Shown here piece after piece: positions 24,601 to 34,900 of a stretch of 64,000 nucleotides of DNA; the first letter of the stretch is position 1; the number at the start of each line of letters is the position of its first letter. The DNA lies in the NCBI RefSeq assembly GCF_035222275.1, contig NC_085883.1:186001-250000 (forward strand), read 5' to 3'. The notes below the pieces were generated by a model that saw nothing but the letters and a program-made list of their open reading frames with translations, did no database searches and was not told where the DNA came from. The translations under genes were made by a program, and so were the position numbers. The DNA comes from Podospora bellae-mahoneyi (Eukaryota > Ascomycota > Sordariomycetes > Sordariales > Podosporaceae).

Positions 24601-24873
24601 CCAGAGGTTGAGGGCGGCATCGATGGTGAATATGGAACGTCCGACCTCCTGCTCTTCTGGGGACCAGCCGGCGTCGCTAACAGGTTGACAGTCGTTGTAG
24701 AGCGACCAAAAGTACTCGCAGTAGGCCATCCAGACCTTGATGCTCCCGGGCTCGGCCGACACGGCGTCGTTGAAACTCTCAATCACGCGCACGCGTGCCT
24801 CGAGGTCGGTGGCTTCGCGCAGCTGATGGTCGACATAGTCGACCCAATTGTCCTCCCCCACCGGGCTCGCCAT
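21691..24873 (-). CDS. PRP24: PRP24/SART3-type U4/U6 snRNA splicing factor
   Basis: Single exon, 1060 residues. The N-terminal half (about 1-520) consists of half-a-TPR (HAT)-like helical repeats with the typical W/Y-rich spacing (VWMAYCEYFWSLYN, LWDRWISLEMELL, YDFWLNWYLWE). A basic segment with GSKRKREP and NKRPRSE (about 560-582) looks like a nuclear signal. Four RRMs follow: about 596-670 (NTVFLRNLPADAT), 674-755 (CTLFVTNYPPDADEEYL), 768-840 (RELHVINIPRTMKEDEV) and 885-955 (RKVVILGVPDTMNEARV). Near the end lies KKSNADFRSLFLGGG, the short Lsm-interaction motif of Prp24 and SART3. The protein should anneal U4 and U6 snRNAs for tri-snRNP recycling in the nucleus. The HAT half is like SART3 and absent from the shorter yeast Prp24. 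Confidence 0.93.
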   Translation of the reverse strand: MASPVGEDNWVDYVDHQLREATDLEARVRVIESFNDAVSAEPGSIKVWMAYCEYFWSLYNDCQPVSDAGWSPEEQEVGRSIFTIDAALNLWQRGYEAVQYRLSDSNELWDRWISLEMELLRRTVTEAGVRRITQLFRNRLTVPHATWDRTSQMFSTFLSEYNRQAYESEMEQVTRSAKNAKRLYALRDPFETKLSLAVKSGDTAAVRAEMLEYIDWEIKQHKGKRDALDNFKICLGLFSRALTGVLASDDTTWLNFITLVSTSQSDLKAGRARVSANLVPNMLDVLRRAVHHIPWAGPVWARYILAAEEAALTFADVERIKHAATNSPQLDRDGMTGVLDMYSAWCGYLKRTAMNPKASEEAVDVAEVGLSSALEDVKHWGQRKYGENYQGDPDYRLEKILIQFLTEKKEDIEGARAIWDELSQIPLHANSYDFWLNWYLWEMVVFTAHRAKLRSPTPNTQAQGLLVPSLATRVFIRALKVRTLDWPERILQVYLKHCNDYELAETLREAHDTIYKTRKGVEKRREREARQAAEAAREQAAPADRSEDVPMTDASGSASPGSKRKREPTPAEDDAANKRPRSETNGDDVKRDREHNTVFLRNLPADATQTKIKQFFRDYGHVNNIDLKKGDDDAVALVEFRHSDDARAALIRDGKPFGDRIIQVTPAIDCTLFVTNYPPDADEEYLRNLFKAHGEIHSIRFPSLKENAKRRFCYLTFRERASAEAALKLDGKALGGRCRLVVKISDPAHKQHRQGAQEEERELHVINIPRTMKEDEVEGHFTKAGKVVSVRIPHLGTAFVVMQTKEEAQEAIKLLDKAMFGQHPIKVEPSMPKGTKKKTATAWGGAEDAGSPASTAAESTVSSGGGGGVARDRKVVILGVPDTMNEARVGNLLKPAGEFVKLTLHARHGGAIVEYKDAASAGKAQLVIDGLEVEAGQKLRVGTTEELFQSKGEKKVAGSDPCARPEPEKQRKKPPTAAQLMPPPPSINRPQVLGRSKPKMGMGTGVPGLGVRTNGVALGGPKKSNADFRSLFLGGGNNGGGGEGGGKVEEEKTKENGSKE

Positions 24874-26709
24874 TATGCCTGCTTTCTTCGAAGAGGCCGT
24901 GTCATTGGATGTCGGAGAGACCCGTCGCCGCTTGTGAAGCTGCGATGTGGTTGTACGTTGGACGGGAGCAGAGAAGACGGCCGTCGCTGGTTTTTTTCTT
25001 CTTTTTCTAGCAAACGGCTGGCTAGCTGGTTGGCTGGCAGACTGACTGACGGACTTTCTGGCTGGCGCGGAAAAAGAACTGGCTAGGTGCTCGTTTAGGA
25101 ACCTTCGGAAAGGACTGGGACTCGATGTTAGTTTGCTTGCGGCGGCAGCAGACGACGATGCGACAATGCGACAGGTGCGACAGATGCGATAGACGGAATC
25201 GGCTGCTCTTCTTCTTTCTTTCTGTCACAGATGGGAGTCGCAGCAGTGGTTGTCGATGGATGGGGGGAGTGGCAGCGGACGTGGCACCCTGGGAAATACA
25301 AATTCCGCAGGCTTTGACCCCACCCGGGGCCTGGACTACGGGCTTGGGGCCTCCACCCGCCAAGGCCCTTCTGCCAACAACCGTGTTTTTCCACCCAGAG
25401 CAGCAGCACCGATCTCACTAAAAGCATCCTTCATCTCTCTGTCGACAGATTGACTGACTGACTGACTAAACTGCCTATTAGATAAGCTATAATAAATACC
25501 TGGTTGGATACTCTACAATGTATGTCCCCCATCCCGACAGTCTGGGTTCACGCGTGGCCGTGGGCCTGGCTCCCGTCCGGGTAGTGCAAAACGCCATGCA
25601 AAAAACAAAGAAAAAAAATAGGAAGATGGGACGGCGGGGTGCCGGGACCGACTCCATCTTTGACATTTGGATGTATCCAGGTGTCTTCTGTATTTACACT
25701 ACTGAAAGAGAAAAAGGACCCTGGATTCAAGTACCTAATTTTTACCTACCGTTGGTGGAAAGGCCAGACAGGCAAGACACGGCCGGACAGATTCATCCGC
25801 CCTGTGGTTTCTAGTGGTTCTTGTGGTGCTTCCCATCTCATGGCCGCTCGTCATTGTCAGGCCGCCGAGACTTGGGGGTCTCCGCTGATCCATGTAGATC
25901 ACGACCGAGGCTGACCAATCACAGCATCCCCTTCCTCCGGCCCGCAGGACCCTGACCAACCCTGACCACCGGCCACGGAGTGCCATTCGCGACTACGAGC
26001 CTGCCGAGTGATTTTACAGCTTGTTTTGTTTTTCAGCTGCTGCCCTGCCTCTTTTTCCGTGTAGGCTCTCAGGCTGTCAGGCTATCAGGCTGTGCCATCA
26101 AACAGAGGACCGTCTTTGGTGATTCCAGGCCTGTCTGTCTCAATCATCCGCCTGACGGGACATATGACGTAGTGGCGCATCTGCAGGGTGCCATCAGGGA
26201 CTCGTCAAAGTGCCGTCATATCCGATCGAGCAAAGCGTTCTAGGCCTCCAGCGAACACCCCGCACAAAAGTCGCGCCATGCCGCTGACCAATCACCGACC
26301 GCCATTTGACGAGGCTGTCTTGCTGAACACACGCCCAATCAAGTGTAACAGTATGTCTATCACAAGTGTACCAGTCAAAACTGAAGTCCATATATTTCTC
26401 AATTAGATAGACAATGCTGTTCTTGAGAAGTTGTGCCCAAAGACGGGATAATACGCAACTTGCAGTGGAGGAACTCCTTGAGTGACTGCTACAATAAACA
26501 TTGAGCTCAAGTCAACGCGACGGTCGACCTCACCTATCTTTCGAGCGCCTGATGGATTCAGAACTCCCTCGCGACTCTTACCAGCAAACAAATTTCGCAT
26601 TCCTTTGGCAATCAATCTATCTACCCACTCTTCAAATTCCCCTTCTTTTGCAAGTCTCACGGTTCTAAATCTTCCTGACTCTGTCACCCCAGCCCCACCA
26701 TCTCCAACC
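24874..26709. other. Divergent intergenic region
   Basis: Upstream of PRP24 (minus) and of the unknown gene at 26710 (plus). Frames inside are short and unlike known proteins. Short tandem motifs occur (GACT repeats near 25451-25466, AGGCTNTC repeats near 26064-26092). Confidence 0.4.
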
Positions 26710-27446
26710 ATGGCAACTAACGATCTTCAGATTCTCCATCCAGACTCAGCCAGAGTTCACTTGAACTCTCGTGGCTTCGTCAAGATCGAAAGAGTCGCTC
26801 AGAGCACCACCGAACCAGCGACCGACGTCCCTTGGTTAACGACTACTGGCCCGCCGACTGAAGAGATCTATCTTGCCAGAGTCACTGCCGGCAATCTCGA
26901 AGAGCTTGCCACGGCTCTTCGATGCCAACGAGACGGCGACACTCAGTTGTACGAAGTTGCTATCAGAGCTGTCCCCGCCAGCAGTTCCTCGTCGGTTGTC
27001 GCCCCCACGCCTTCTCAAACTCCCGAGTACTCGATCAACAGTGCAGAACACTGCGAGAATGATGACTCTATTGACAGCGATGAGCTCCTCGTCACAAGCC
27101 TGCGGCAGAAGTTGCGTAAAAAGAAGAGAGGTAAGTAGATGTCTTGTCAAAATGAGTGGCAATACATCAAGCCAGCTTTGTTTTGTATCTGCAACTAACT
27201 GGTTGTCCTGTCAATACAGCACATAAGGCAACTTCCACTTCTCAAAGACAGCAGCACTCTCGCAGCTCTCACACCATCTCTTTCCCTCCGCCTCAAGCTC
27301 TTGGGCCCAAGGCCAGCCCAAGCCTCTTCTTCCACTGGTCTCACGCCGAAGATCAGAAAGCCCGCAGGCAAGCCAGAGCTGCTCGGATCGCCGCCTTGGT
27401 GTTGCAGACTCAACGTCGGCGCAGATCAAACAGATCGCGACGTTGA
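26710..27446 (+). CDS. Hypothetical basic protein, unknown function
   Basis: Exons 26710-27130 and 27220-27446, intron 27131-27219 (GTAAGT...CAG, with CTAACT branch-like sequence), 215 residues. The ATG at 26710 has a favourable CAACCATGGC context and was preferred to upstream in-frame codons. The first half is mixed and acidic, with SINSAEHCENDDSIDSDELL just before a basic run LRQKLRKKKRG at the splice site. The second exon ends in an Arg-rich tail (RRQARAARIAALVLQ then RRRRSNRSRR), consistent with nucleic-acid binding or nuclear targeting. No domain recognised. The clean splice join and maintained frame support a real gene, but I have no family evidence. Confidence 0.6.
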
Positions 27447-28156
27447 ACACTGGTAGATTTAAAAATCACTTGGGGCTGAGTGATGAGAGATGTTGGGGGA
27501 GATCTGAGAAGCATGCTAAACTATAGAGCAGGGACTGGCGATGTACGGTACCACTTGTACTCAGGGATGCCGTCTGGGGATCGGCCATAGTGAGCTCTCA
27601 GATTCTATAGTAAAAGCATTGATAAGAACCCTCATTTGGAAAATACAAGTTCGTCTTTGAGCCCCAGCTTTATTCAGAACCTCAGTGCCTAGTATATCAG
27701 GATCGTGTTAGTAATTCCAACTTTCCCTTTCTGTTGCCGAGCTCGAGGAATTCACCCTTCTCAAAATCCCTTAAACACCAACAACATCACTGGAAGTAAG
27801 AAATCGCAACCTCCAACTGTTCAACCTCCTCTTCCCCTCCACAGCCACCCACCCTCCCAGCAACAGACAGCCCACTTCCCAATGCCACCAAACAATACCA
27901 CCATAAACAAACCAGCCGCATCTATGTCCCTCTGTACAAAATTCAACTTGCAAACCTACAGAATTCCAAATTCAACCACACCTCACATGGATGATTAAAC
28001 CACCCCCCTCCCCCAAGACAAAACACCCAACCTCATCACATCACTCATTGTCAAAAAGTCCAGACAGACTATCCCATCCATCCATTCGTTCCTGCCTTCC
28101 CCCCTCTCCCTAATTTATCCAATCATTTATCACAGGCGGGAGTGCGCACCTACTAT
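27447..28156. other. Intergenic, no gene seen
   Basis: 3' flanks of two converging genes (26710-27446 plus and 28157-28462 minus). C/A-rich composition at 27760-28080, without a credible open frame. Confidence 0.4.
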
Positions 28157-28462
28157 CTAGCAGCACCTCTTATGAAAAGAAAACATGCCCCTGCAGCAGT
28201 TGCACCCAATGGTGAACCCGCCCCCGCGGAGGTTGAGCTGCCCGTCGTCACCATCGTCGCGGTCATGTGTCATTTGGGGTGCGGGGTGGGATTTCTGGTA
28301 GGTCAGGCCAGGTTACATTGTCAGCGAGGGAGGGAGGGAGGAAAGACTACAGAAACAAAAACATACGGGTTGGTCGGTGATGATTTGTTTGTTTGGCGGT
28401 GCTGCTGCTGACATTTGCATGGCTTGCGGGGTGGGGGGTTGATTGTTATGGGTGGAGGGCAT
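28157..28462 (-). CDS. Small (77 aa) protein with cysteine-rich C-terminus
   Basis: Two exons on the minus strand, 28462-28367 and 28294-28157, with intron 28295-28366 (GTATGT...CAG); 32 plus 45 residues. Exon 1 is Pro/Gln-rich (MPSTHNNQPPTPQAMQMSAA). Exon 2 has an acidic patch (HDRDDGDDGQLN) and then GGGFTIGCNCC and FSFHKRCC at the very end, five cysteines in the last 18 residues. The second exon is too short to stand out by length and was found by following the splice donor after DQP. The ending reminds me of small conserved fungal proteins of unknown function that finish in paired cysteines, which could bind metal or be lipid-modified. There is no signal peptide, so it is probably cytoplasmic or membrane-attached. 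Both exons keep frame, which supports the model. Confidence 0.65.
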
Positions 28463-29132
28463 TTTGACGGTGAAAGATGGAAGGATGAGGGGAGAAGAAA
28501 AGTGGGAAAGGGTTGTGGTGTAAAAAAAAAAACTTAGAAGGTGAGATGCTGGAGTAGGTCGGTGTGTGTTGAGGGTGTCGTCAGCGTGGGCAGGCGGGGA
28601 GGAGGAGAAAAACCAGGGAAACCCGAGGGCGGTAGTTGTTGAAATAAAGTTGGGTAGGGAGGAGGGGGAAGAGGGAAAAAAAAATAAAAAGGTCGGTCTG
28701 GACCGGCGATTGGGGAGGGAGGTCAGCCAATAAAGCAAGATATAAACCGGGTGATCAGCGATGCTGAGACAGCCACAACAGGCACGGGGGGAGGGGCGGT
28801 GCGTGGTGAGATGTGATTGGTTACGACACAAGAAGAGGGGCTTGCTGGACTTGAAAAGAGGATGGGCGGGGCATATCCATGATATGTATGAAAATATCCT
28901 TGGCAATTTCTCTTTCCTTTCTTTTCAATGGCTGTTTGACTGGAACATGAAAACGACCGACGCCTACTACGACCGACGCCAGTATCCGTACGTGTATGCT
29001 TCCACCTACCACCCACCCAGCACACCCAACCTCCTCCCACACACAGTCCAGATCTTTTACTCCTCGCCTAAGACAATAGGTAGTCAGTCCGCAAAATTCT
29101 TCCTCTCGCAACCCTCTTTTTTCGCGGGCTCA
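28463..29132. other. Intergenic, no gene seen
   Basis: 5' leader and promoter of the small Cys-rich gene, which is purine-rich on the plus strand (28480-28700), and the 3' flank of the DUF4360 gene. Nothing else recognised. Confidence 0.4.
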
Positions 29133-30028
29133 CTATGCCTTGGGCTTCGTACACTTTTGCCACTGCAAGTAATGCTTCTGCACAAACTTGAGATCCGTCG
29201 AGTCGACCTATAAAAATCGGGTATTCCGAATCAACATGGGATTCTCTCTCTTTGTTTTTGACAAAACCAACAACCCCCTCTTCCACCTTGTCATCAAGTT
29301 TCTGGTAACAAAAAAAAAGAAAAAAAGAAAAAGAGGAAATCACTCGGTGCATCTCCGCCACCTTGTCCTGATCTTCTCGAGTCTTCTTACCGTAAGGAGG
29401 GCGGGCTTGACCGCGTCCATGGGCGACAGCCGCACCTCGGAGTTGATGTTGAGGAGCCCCTCCAGCCCGCAGGGGGACCAGACGGTCGACTCGACGCCAA
29501 AGGTGTCCGTCTTGAGGTAGTTGTCGTCGTAGGGGCCCTTGAGCGTGAGGGTCGAGGTGATCTGCGGGTGGTGGTGTTGATGGTTAGCATCGATCTGGGT
29601 TCGTTCGTGAGCAGAGCATGAGGGGCCTGACTGACCTGCTTGGAGTCGCCCGAGAAGTAGTAGGTGGCCTTGCAGGTGCCCGTGTCTCCGGCGGGGATCT
29701 GAGCGTACCCGCGGTAGTCGGCCTTGAAGACGGAGAACTGGTAGCCCTGGGGGTACTTGATCTTGACGTTGAGCTGGCAGTTCTTGCGGTAGTTGGACGC
29801 GCTGATGCCCTGCCCGGCTTGCGCGACAAAGTTGGCGTACAGCAGTGTGATGGTGGTCAGGTCAGAAGAGAGCTGGCCCGAGACAGTACCAGCAGGGCAA
29901 CCGGAGCCGGCAAAGGCGAGGCCAACGATGGAAACCTCATGGCCAGACGGGGTGTCGGCGAGGGGATCAACGAGAACCGGAGAGGCCGTGACAAGGCCAG
30001 CCACGAGGGGGAGAATGGAGAGCTTCAT
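29133..30028 (-). CDS. Secreted DUF4360-family protein
   Basis: Three exons on the minus strand: 30028-29636, 29561-29391 and 29207-29133 (introns 29562-29635 and 29208-29390), 212 residues. A signal peptide (MKLSILPLVAGLVTASPVLV) precedes the DUF4360 body with its usual motifs: GSGCPAGTVS, NFVAQAGQGISASNYRKNCQLNV, and TVWSPCGLEGLLNINSEV. The last exon is only 25 codons including the stop (VDSTDLKFVQKHYLQWQKC), but it carries the conserved C-terminal QWQKC motif and is required to complete the family. The intron before it is long (183 nt) and T-rich near its 3' end. DUF4360 proteins are small extracellular proteins with conserved cysteines and no established activity. Confidence 0.88.
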
Positions 30029-31987
30029 CGTGAGTTGTTCTGAAGGTTAGATGGCGCGATGGTTGGTGATGATGAAGCCGAGGTGATTCTGAGGAGGATT
30101 GAAACAGCCTTCTTATACCCCAAATCTTTAAGTGTTCTCATCCATAAGCTGCTGTTGCTATTTTCGTCGCCATCAAGACCGCTCCAGATCGGCCGAGACG
30201 ATGCCCTCACTCTATTGCGGAATTACGGCGTCACCTTCCACCAGATCAGCAGTCATGAGACTGAGCTGCTACTGGTGCGGCTTAAAGTTCGTTCTCGTCT
30301 GTTGCCCATTTCTCAAGGAGCAAGAGGCTGTGGCGTTCGAGACAGACCACGGCTGGCCTGTCGACATATGAGCTCTATATGAATGCTTAGCATTCCCGGC
30401 TTGTTGGAAAGGGTGGGAAGGGCGTCTTAATCTAAGGCAACACCTTATTCTTCCCTTTGCTGCTATTTTTGAGGCCTCAATCTCTAACCTGCCGCGGCAG
30501 GATGTAGGTCAGCACCTTCACTCTAAATTAAAGACACTCGGAAGCCGCCAAATGCTCTTTTGCTGTTACTTGTCAGTCACTAAAAGTTGCACATGTCCAG
30601 GCTTTTGTCATTTATCACTGCAGCTGTCCCCACACTCCCTTTGGCGGGTTGAAATTCCATCAATAGACAGCTCAGGAGCTCTGCGTCTCAGACCAACACC
30701 GCCCCTTCCGGCGAGAGAGGCGGCAAGGAAGTGCAAAGCGACAGACCACAAACACGTGAGAGGGTCTACGGCGGGCTAGAACAGACCCAGACCCAGACCC
30801 AGACCCAGACCCAGACCCAGGGAACTGGCTAATAGGGGTCGATGATCATATTACCGCCGAGACAGACACGGCAGAGAAGCGAGAAGCCGGGGCACCCTCA
30901 CCAGCTGAGCGACTGTGTGAGAAATAGGCTAAACAAGATAAACATGCTTTCTGACATGGCATGTGCAATCTCGTGTTCTCACAGGCCAATTAATGTTATC
31001 AGATCCGGCATCCCAAATGGTTTCGGGAGTTCTCGGCGAGATCGAAGCCTTTTCAACTGTACAGGCTCCCTAAGAAACTCGGAGCTTTTTGGATGAGCGA
31101 ATAGCATCCGCCAGATACACACAAGATTGGATATTTCTTCCACTGACTGATGGTTATCACCGAGTCGTTAGATCTCAAAGATCGCATCAATATCAGATAC
31201 CTATCCTCAAACATCACCTCCACCATGGTCTCTACCACAAGCTCATATCTACATTGGCAGTTGGCAATATTGACCTCGATTCATCAAACATGTGTTCCAT
31301 CTCTTTGAGCTGCAAATTCCATCCTTCCACACACCACTCATCTTCCACCTGCCACACGGTCAAGAACAAAGCATTCAGAAGTGTCGTAGAAACCCAGCCC
31401 CCTCCCCCCAGAGCTAATCTGATAAATCGATCTTCCCCCGCAGTCTATTCATCACCATCTCTGGCCTTTCCATTCCTACCTGCCTACCCCATCTGTTTTG
31501 ATGCCCATTCTGATCGCTACCTCGTGTTTCACCTAGATGAGGCCTATCATAGCGTTACCCGAGGGGGTCGTGGATTGCTAAAAGAAGAGACGTACCATCA
31601 CTACACGTGAGAACTCCCAGAAAAAGAGGGAGGAGGTGAAGGTAACAAGGGCAGGGTGATTCTTGCATCGATTCTCGATATCTTTGATTGGATACCACCG
31701 AGGTTCCAATCCTGAACGTAAATGCTTTCATCTTGAGGAGAGAGGACGGTCTAAACGATCAACATGAAGGGCAGAGAGAGCAGGCAGATGTACACCACCT
31801 TTCCCAGACTTCAAACCGCGGGGGAGCAATCGTAGAGTGAATCTGGCTTGGCCATACTGACTTGATGCACCTCACACCCACATGACATCTCGTCTTTATC
31901 CCGCTACCTTTACACATGCTACACCCATAATACACAACTCCTCCCCAGATCTACCCAATCCCAACCCATCCCAACTCAATCCACATC
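30029..31987. other. Intergenic, about 2 kb, no gene seen
   Basis: Lies between the start of the DUF4360 gene and the end of the helicase gene. Only short frames with no family features. Contains one hexanucleotide microsatellite, listed separately. Confidence 0.4.
30782..30826 (+). repeat. CAGACC hexanucleotide microsatellite
   Basis: Seven perfect CAGACC units followed by CAG. Not inside a supported gene. Confidence 0.95.
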
Positions 31988-34900
31988 CTACCTCAACTCC
32001 TTCCCCCCAGCAACACCACCACCACCCTTCTCCCTCTCCCTCTCCCTCACCTCCCACGCCAGCCCAAAAATCCTCTGCCAAACCTCCAACCACCTCTCCT
32101 GCTGCGCCGTTACCAGCCTCCCCGGACTCTTAAAACACCTGGCCAGCATCTCCCTGAGCCTCGCCCTCAGCACCTTCATAACCAACATGGTCTTCCAATC
32201 CGGCACCGCAAACCTCGCCCGGTTCCCATCCAGCACCAAAACCCCCGAGTACAAATCCGCGCGGACATCCCCACAAAGCAGCGCAACAGCAAACGGGTCC
32301 ACAGCCGTCGTCTCATGAGCGTTCAAGAACCTAAAAACAACAAACAAACACAGTTAGCAAAAGAGGTCCCCAACCACCCCCCCAGAAAAGGAGAAGAAAG
32401 GAAAAGAAAGAAAAAACACATACTGCTTGTTCTGCATAATATGATAATAACTCATCCACTTCACCTCCCCATTCCCACCCCCCTTATTCACACTGCTAGG
32501 ATGCAGCTGGATCGCCTGGTTGTTCCCCACGTTCCTCCACCCCTTCCCCTCCCTAACCAGCAGCTTGGGGTAAAAGCTCCACGCGATCACGCTCTGCGCC
32601 ACAACCTCATTGTCGCTGTTGCCGTCCACCCTCTTCGGTATCTCAAAAAACACCTGCCCGCTCCTCCTCCTCCGCCCGCCAAACCGCAACCGGTTGTGCG
32701 CCTGCCTCTCCTCGGCCGTCAGCTGCAAGAAGCCAGAGTCCACCACCGAAGTGATGAGCTGGCCCTTGAGGTCCTCAATGTTGGCCAGCGTCTGCGGCGA
32801 CAAAAAGTTCTTGCGGCAGAACTGGTACTCTGCCCCGCTGCTCGCCGAAGACTGGCAGACACGCTTCCAGGCCGAGTAGGCGTTGTAGACGGTCAACAGG
32901 TCCGAGTCGCCCTTGCGGAAGCCGCGGCGGACAGTGTCGGCTTGGCTGCGCTGGCCAAAGGGGGCGATAAAGGGGGATTTGGACGACAGGATCGCCGCCA
33001 CCGTGACGGTCATGTCGAGGCACTTGAAGATGGAGCCCAGCAGGATGAGTTTCCCGAGGAAGACATCAAGAGGTAGACGGGCAAGCTGCAGACCGAGCGG
33101 TGTCAGCTCCTCAGACGAGGCCGTCAAGGCACGAACATCCACCAAGGCATCGATAGCCCTCCGAATGTTCTTTGCTGAAGGGGGATCCAACGCCTCGCCC
33201 AATGTCTCCTCGATCCCACCGATCTTGCACGTCTTGACCCGAATCGCAAGTTCCTGCAGCGACAGCCGCAGCATCTCGGGGGTCTGCTGATCGCTCATGA
33301 TATTGTCGTGGCGGTACTTGGTAAACATGTGGAAACACAGACCCTCCTGCACACGACCAGCACGACCGCGACGCTGCTTCGCGTTGGCGCGGGAGATGAA
33401 CGTGTCAATCAGACGGGAAAGCTGCCGTCTCTCGTCGAAGCGCATCTCGCGATGCTTGCCCGTGTCAATGACACACGTCACATCAGGGATCGTGATACCC
33501 GTCTCGGCAATATTGGTCGCCAGGACAATCTTGCGAACACCCGGCGGCGGCACCAAAAAGGCCGCCTCCTGCTCCTCCGTGGCAATAGACGAGTGCAAGG
33601 GGTAAACCAGCCAATTCTCCGCAAAGAACTTATCACCCAGCAGCATATCGTTGAGGGTGCGAATCTCGGCAATACCCGGCAAGAAGACCAAGATGGCCTT
33701 GCTGAAATCTGTGTAATTCGGATCCACCGCAATCCTCGAGATCAGCTGAAGCACCAGGTCAAAGTCGATCTGATACTCGTCCATCGCCGCCAGGGTATTG
33801 CGGGTACGGGGCGAGTACTGCCGGAGCGCTTTGATGAGTTCAGGTTTGGACGAGTTGTCAATCTCAGCCTCGACATCATCATCCAAATCGGTGAACTTCT
33901 CCTTTGCCGGTCTCGTGTCAAGAGAATACCCAGTCAACTCGACGGCATCTTCCAGATACGCAACACTAACCGGGAACGTCCGGCCAGGAACGGTAAGAAC
34001 CGGCGCGCCGCTCAAGTACTTGGAGAACCGCTCAGCATCCACCGTGGCCGACATGAGCACCACCTTGAGGTCCTTTCTTCGAATCAGCAGCTTCTTCAAG
34101 ACAATCAAGAGGAAATCGCTGTCGATGGAACGCTCGTGGACCTCATCAAGGACCAGATGCGTGATCTCTTGAAGGTCGTTGGAGCTCTCGAGCATGCGCA
34201 TGACTATACCAGTCGTGGCATACACAAGCCGCGTCTCCCGGCAAGTGTTGGACTCGAGACGGATCGAGTAACCGACCAAGGACCGAGAAGTTCCCAAATC
34301 GCCCTTGTTCTCTCCCAGCTCCTCACTGACGCGCTTGGCCAGCGAGAGGGCCGAGATACGACGAGGCTCTGTGCAGTAAATCTTGCACGGCCTGCCCTTC
34401 ATGAGCTGGTCTTCGAGAAGAAACGAGGGGACCTGCGTGCTTTTGCCGCAACCAGTCTCACCGCACACAATCACCACCTGATTCTGCTCGACGGCGTTGA
34501 CCACTTGCTCTCGGAACTGCCACATGGGCAGCTGTACTCTTGACTGCAGCATAACTTGAAACCGAGGGGTTTGTGCTTTTTGCAACCAGATATTTCGATA
34601 ATACTCGGGATCAAATGATTGTCGCTTGACCCGTTCATTGTCGGACTGATCCGAGTCCGTCAGGTTCTTGCTCTGGCCACGCCCCTTGAAGCCCTGAATC
34701 AAGACACCATCCTCCAGTTCCTGCTCCATTCTAGTGCGAACCATATCCCGGAGATGTCTGAGGGCGTCGCGGTCCAGCCCGTCCGCCTTGTTCTTCTTGG
34801 CCTCGGCCATTTCTGACCAGAGATCCTTCCAAGTGGCAGGCAGCCGGAGGGCCACCTTTTCCTCCTTGCCCGAGGATCCAAAGATGCAAAACAGGGCGGT

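Noticed and set aside
33308-34543. 411-codon plus-strand frame opposite the helicase
   Set aside because: Antisense shadow of the helicase core motifs; no independent protein features.
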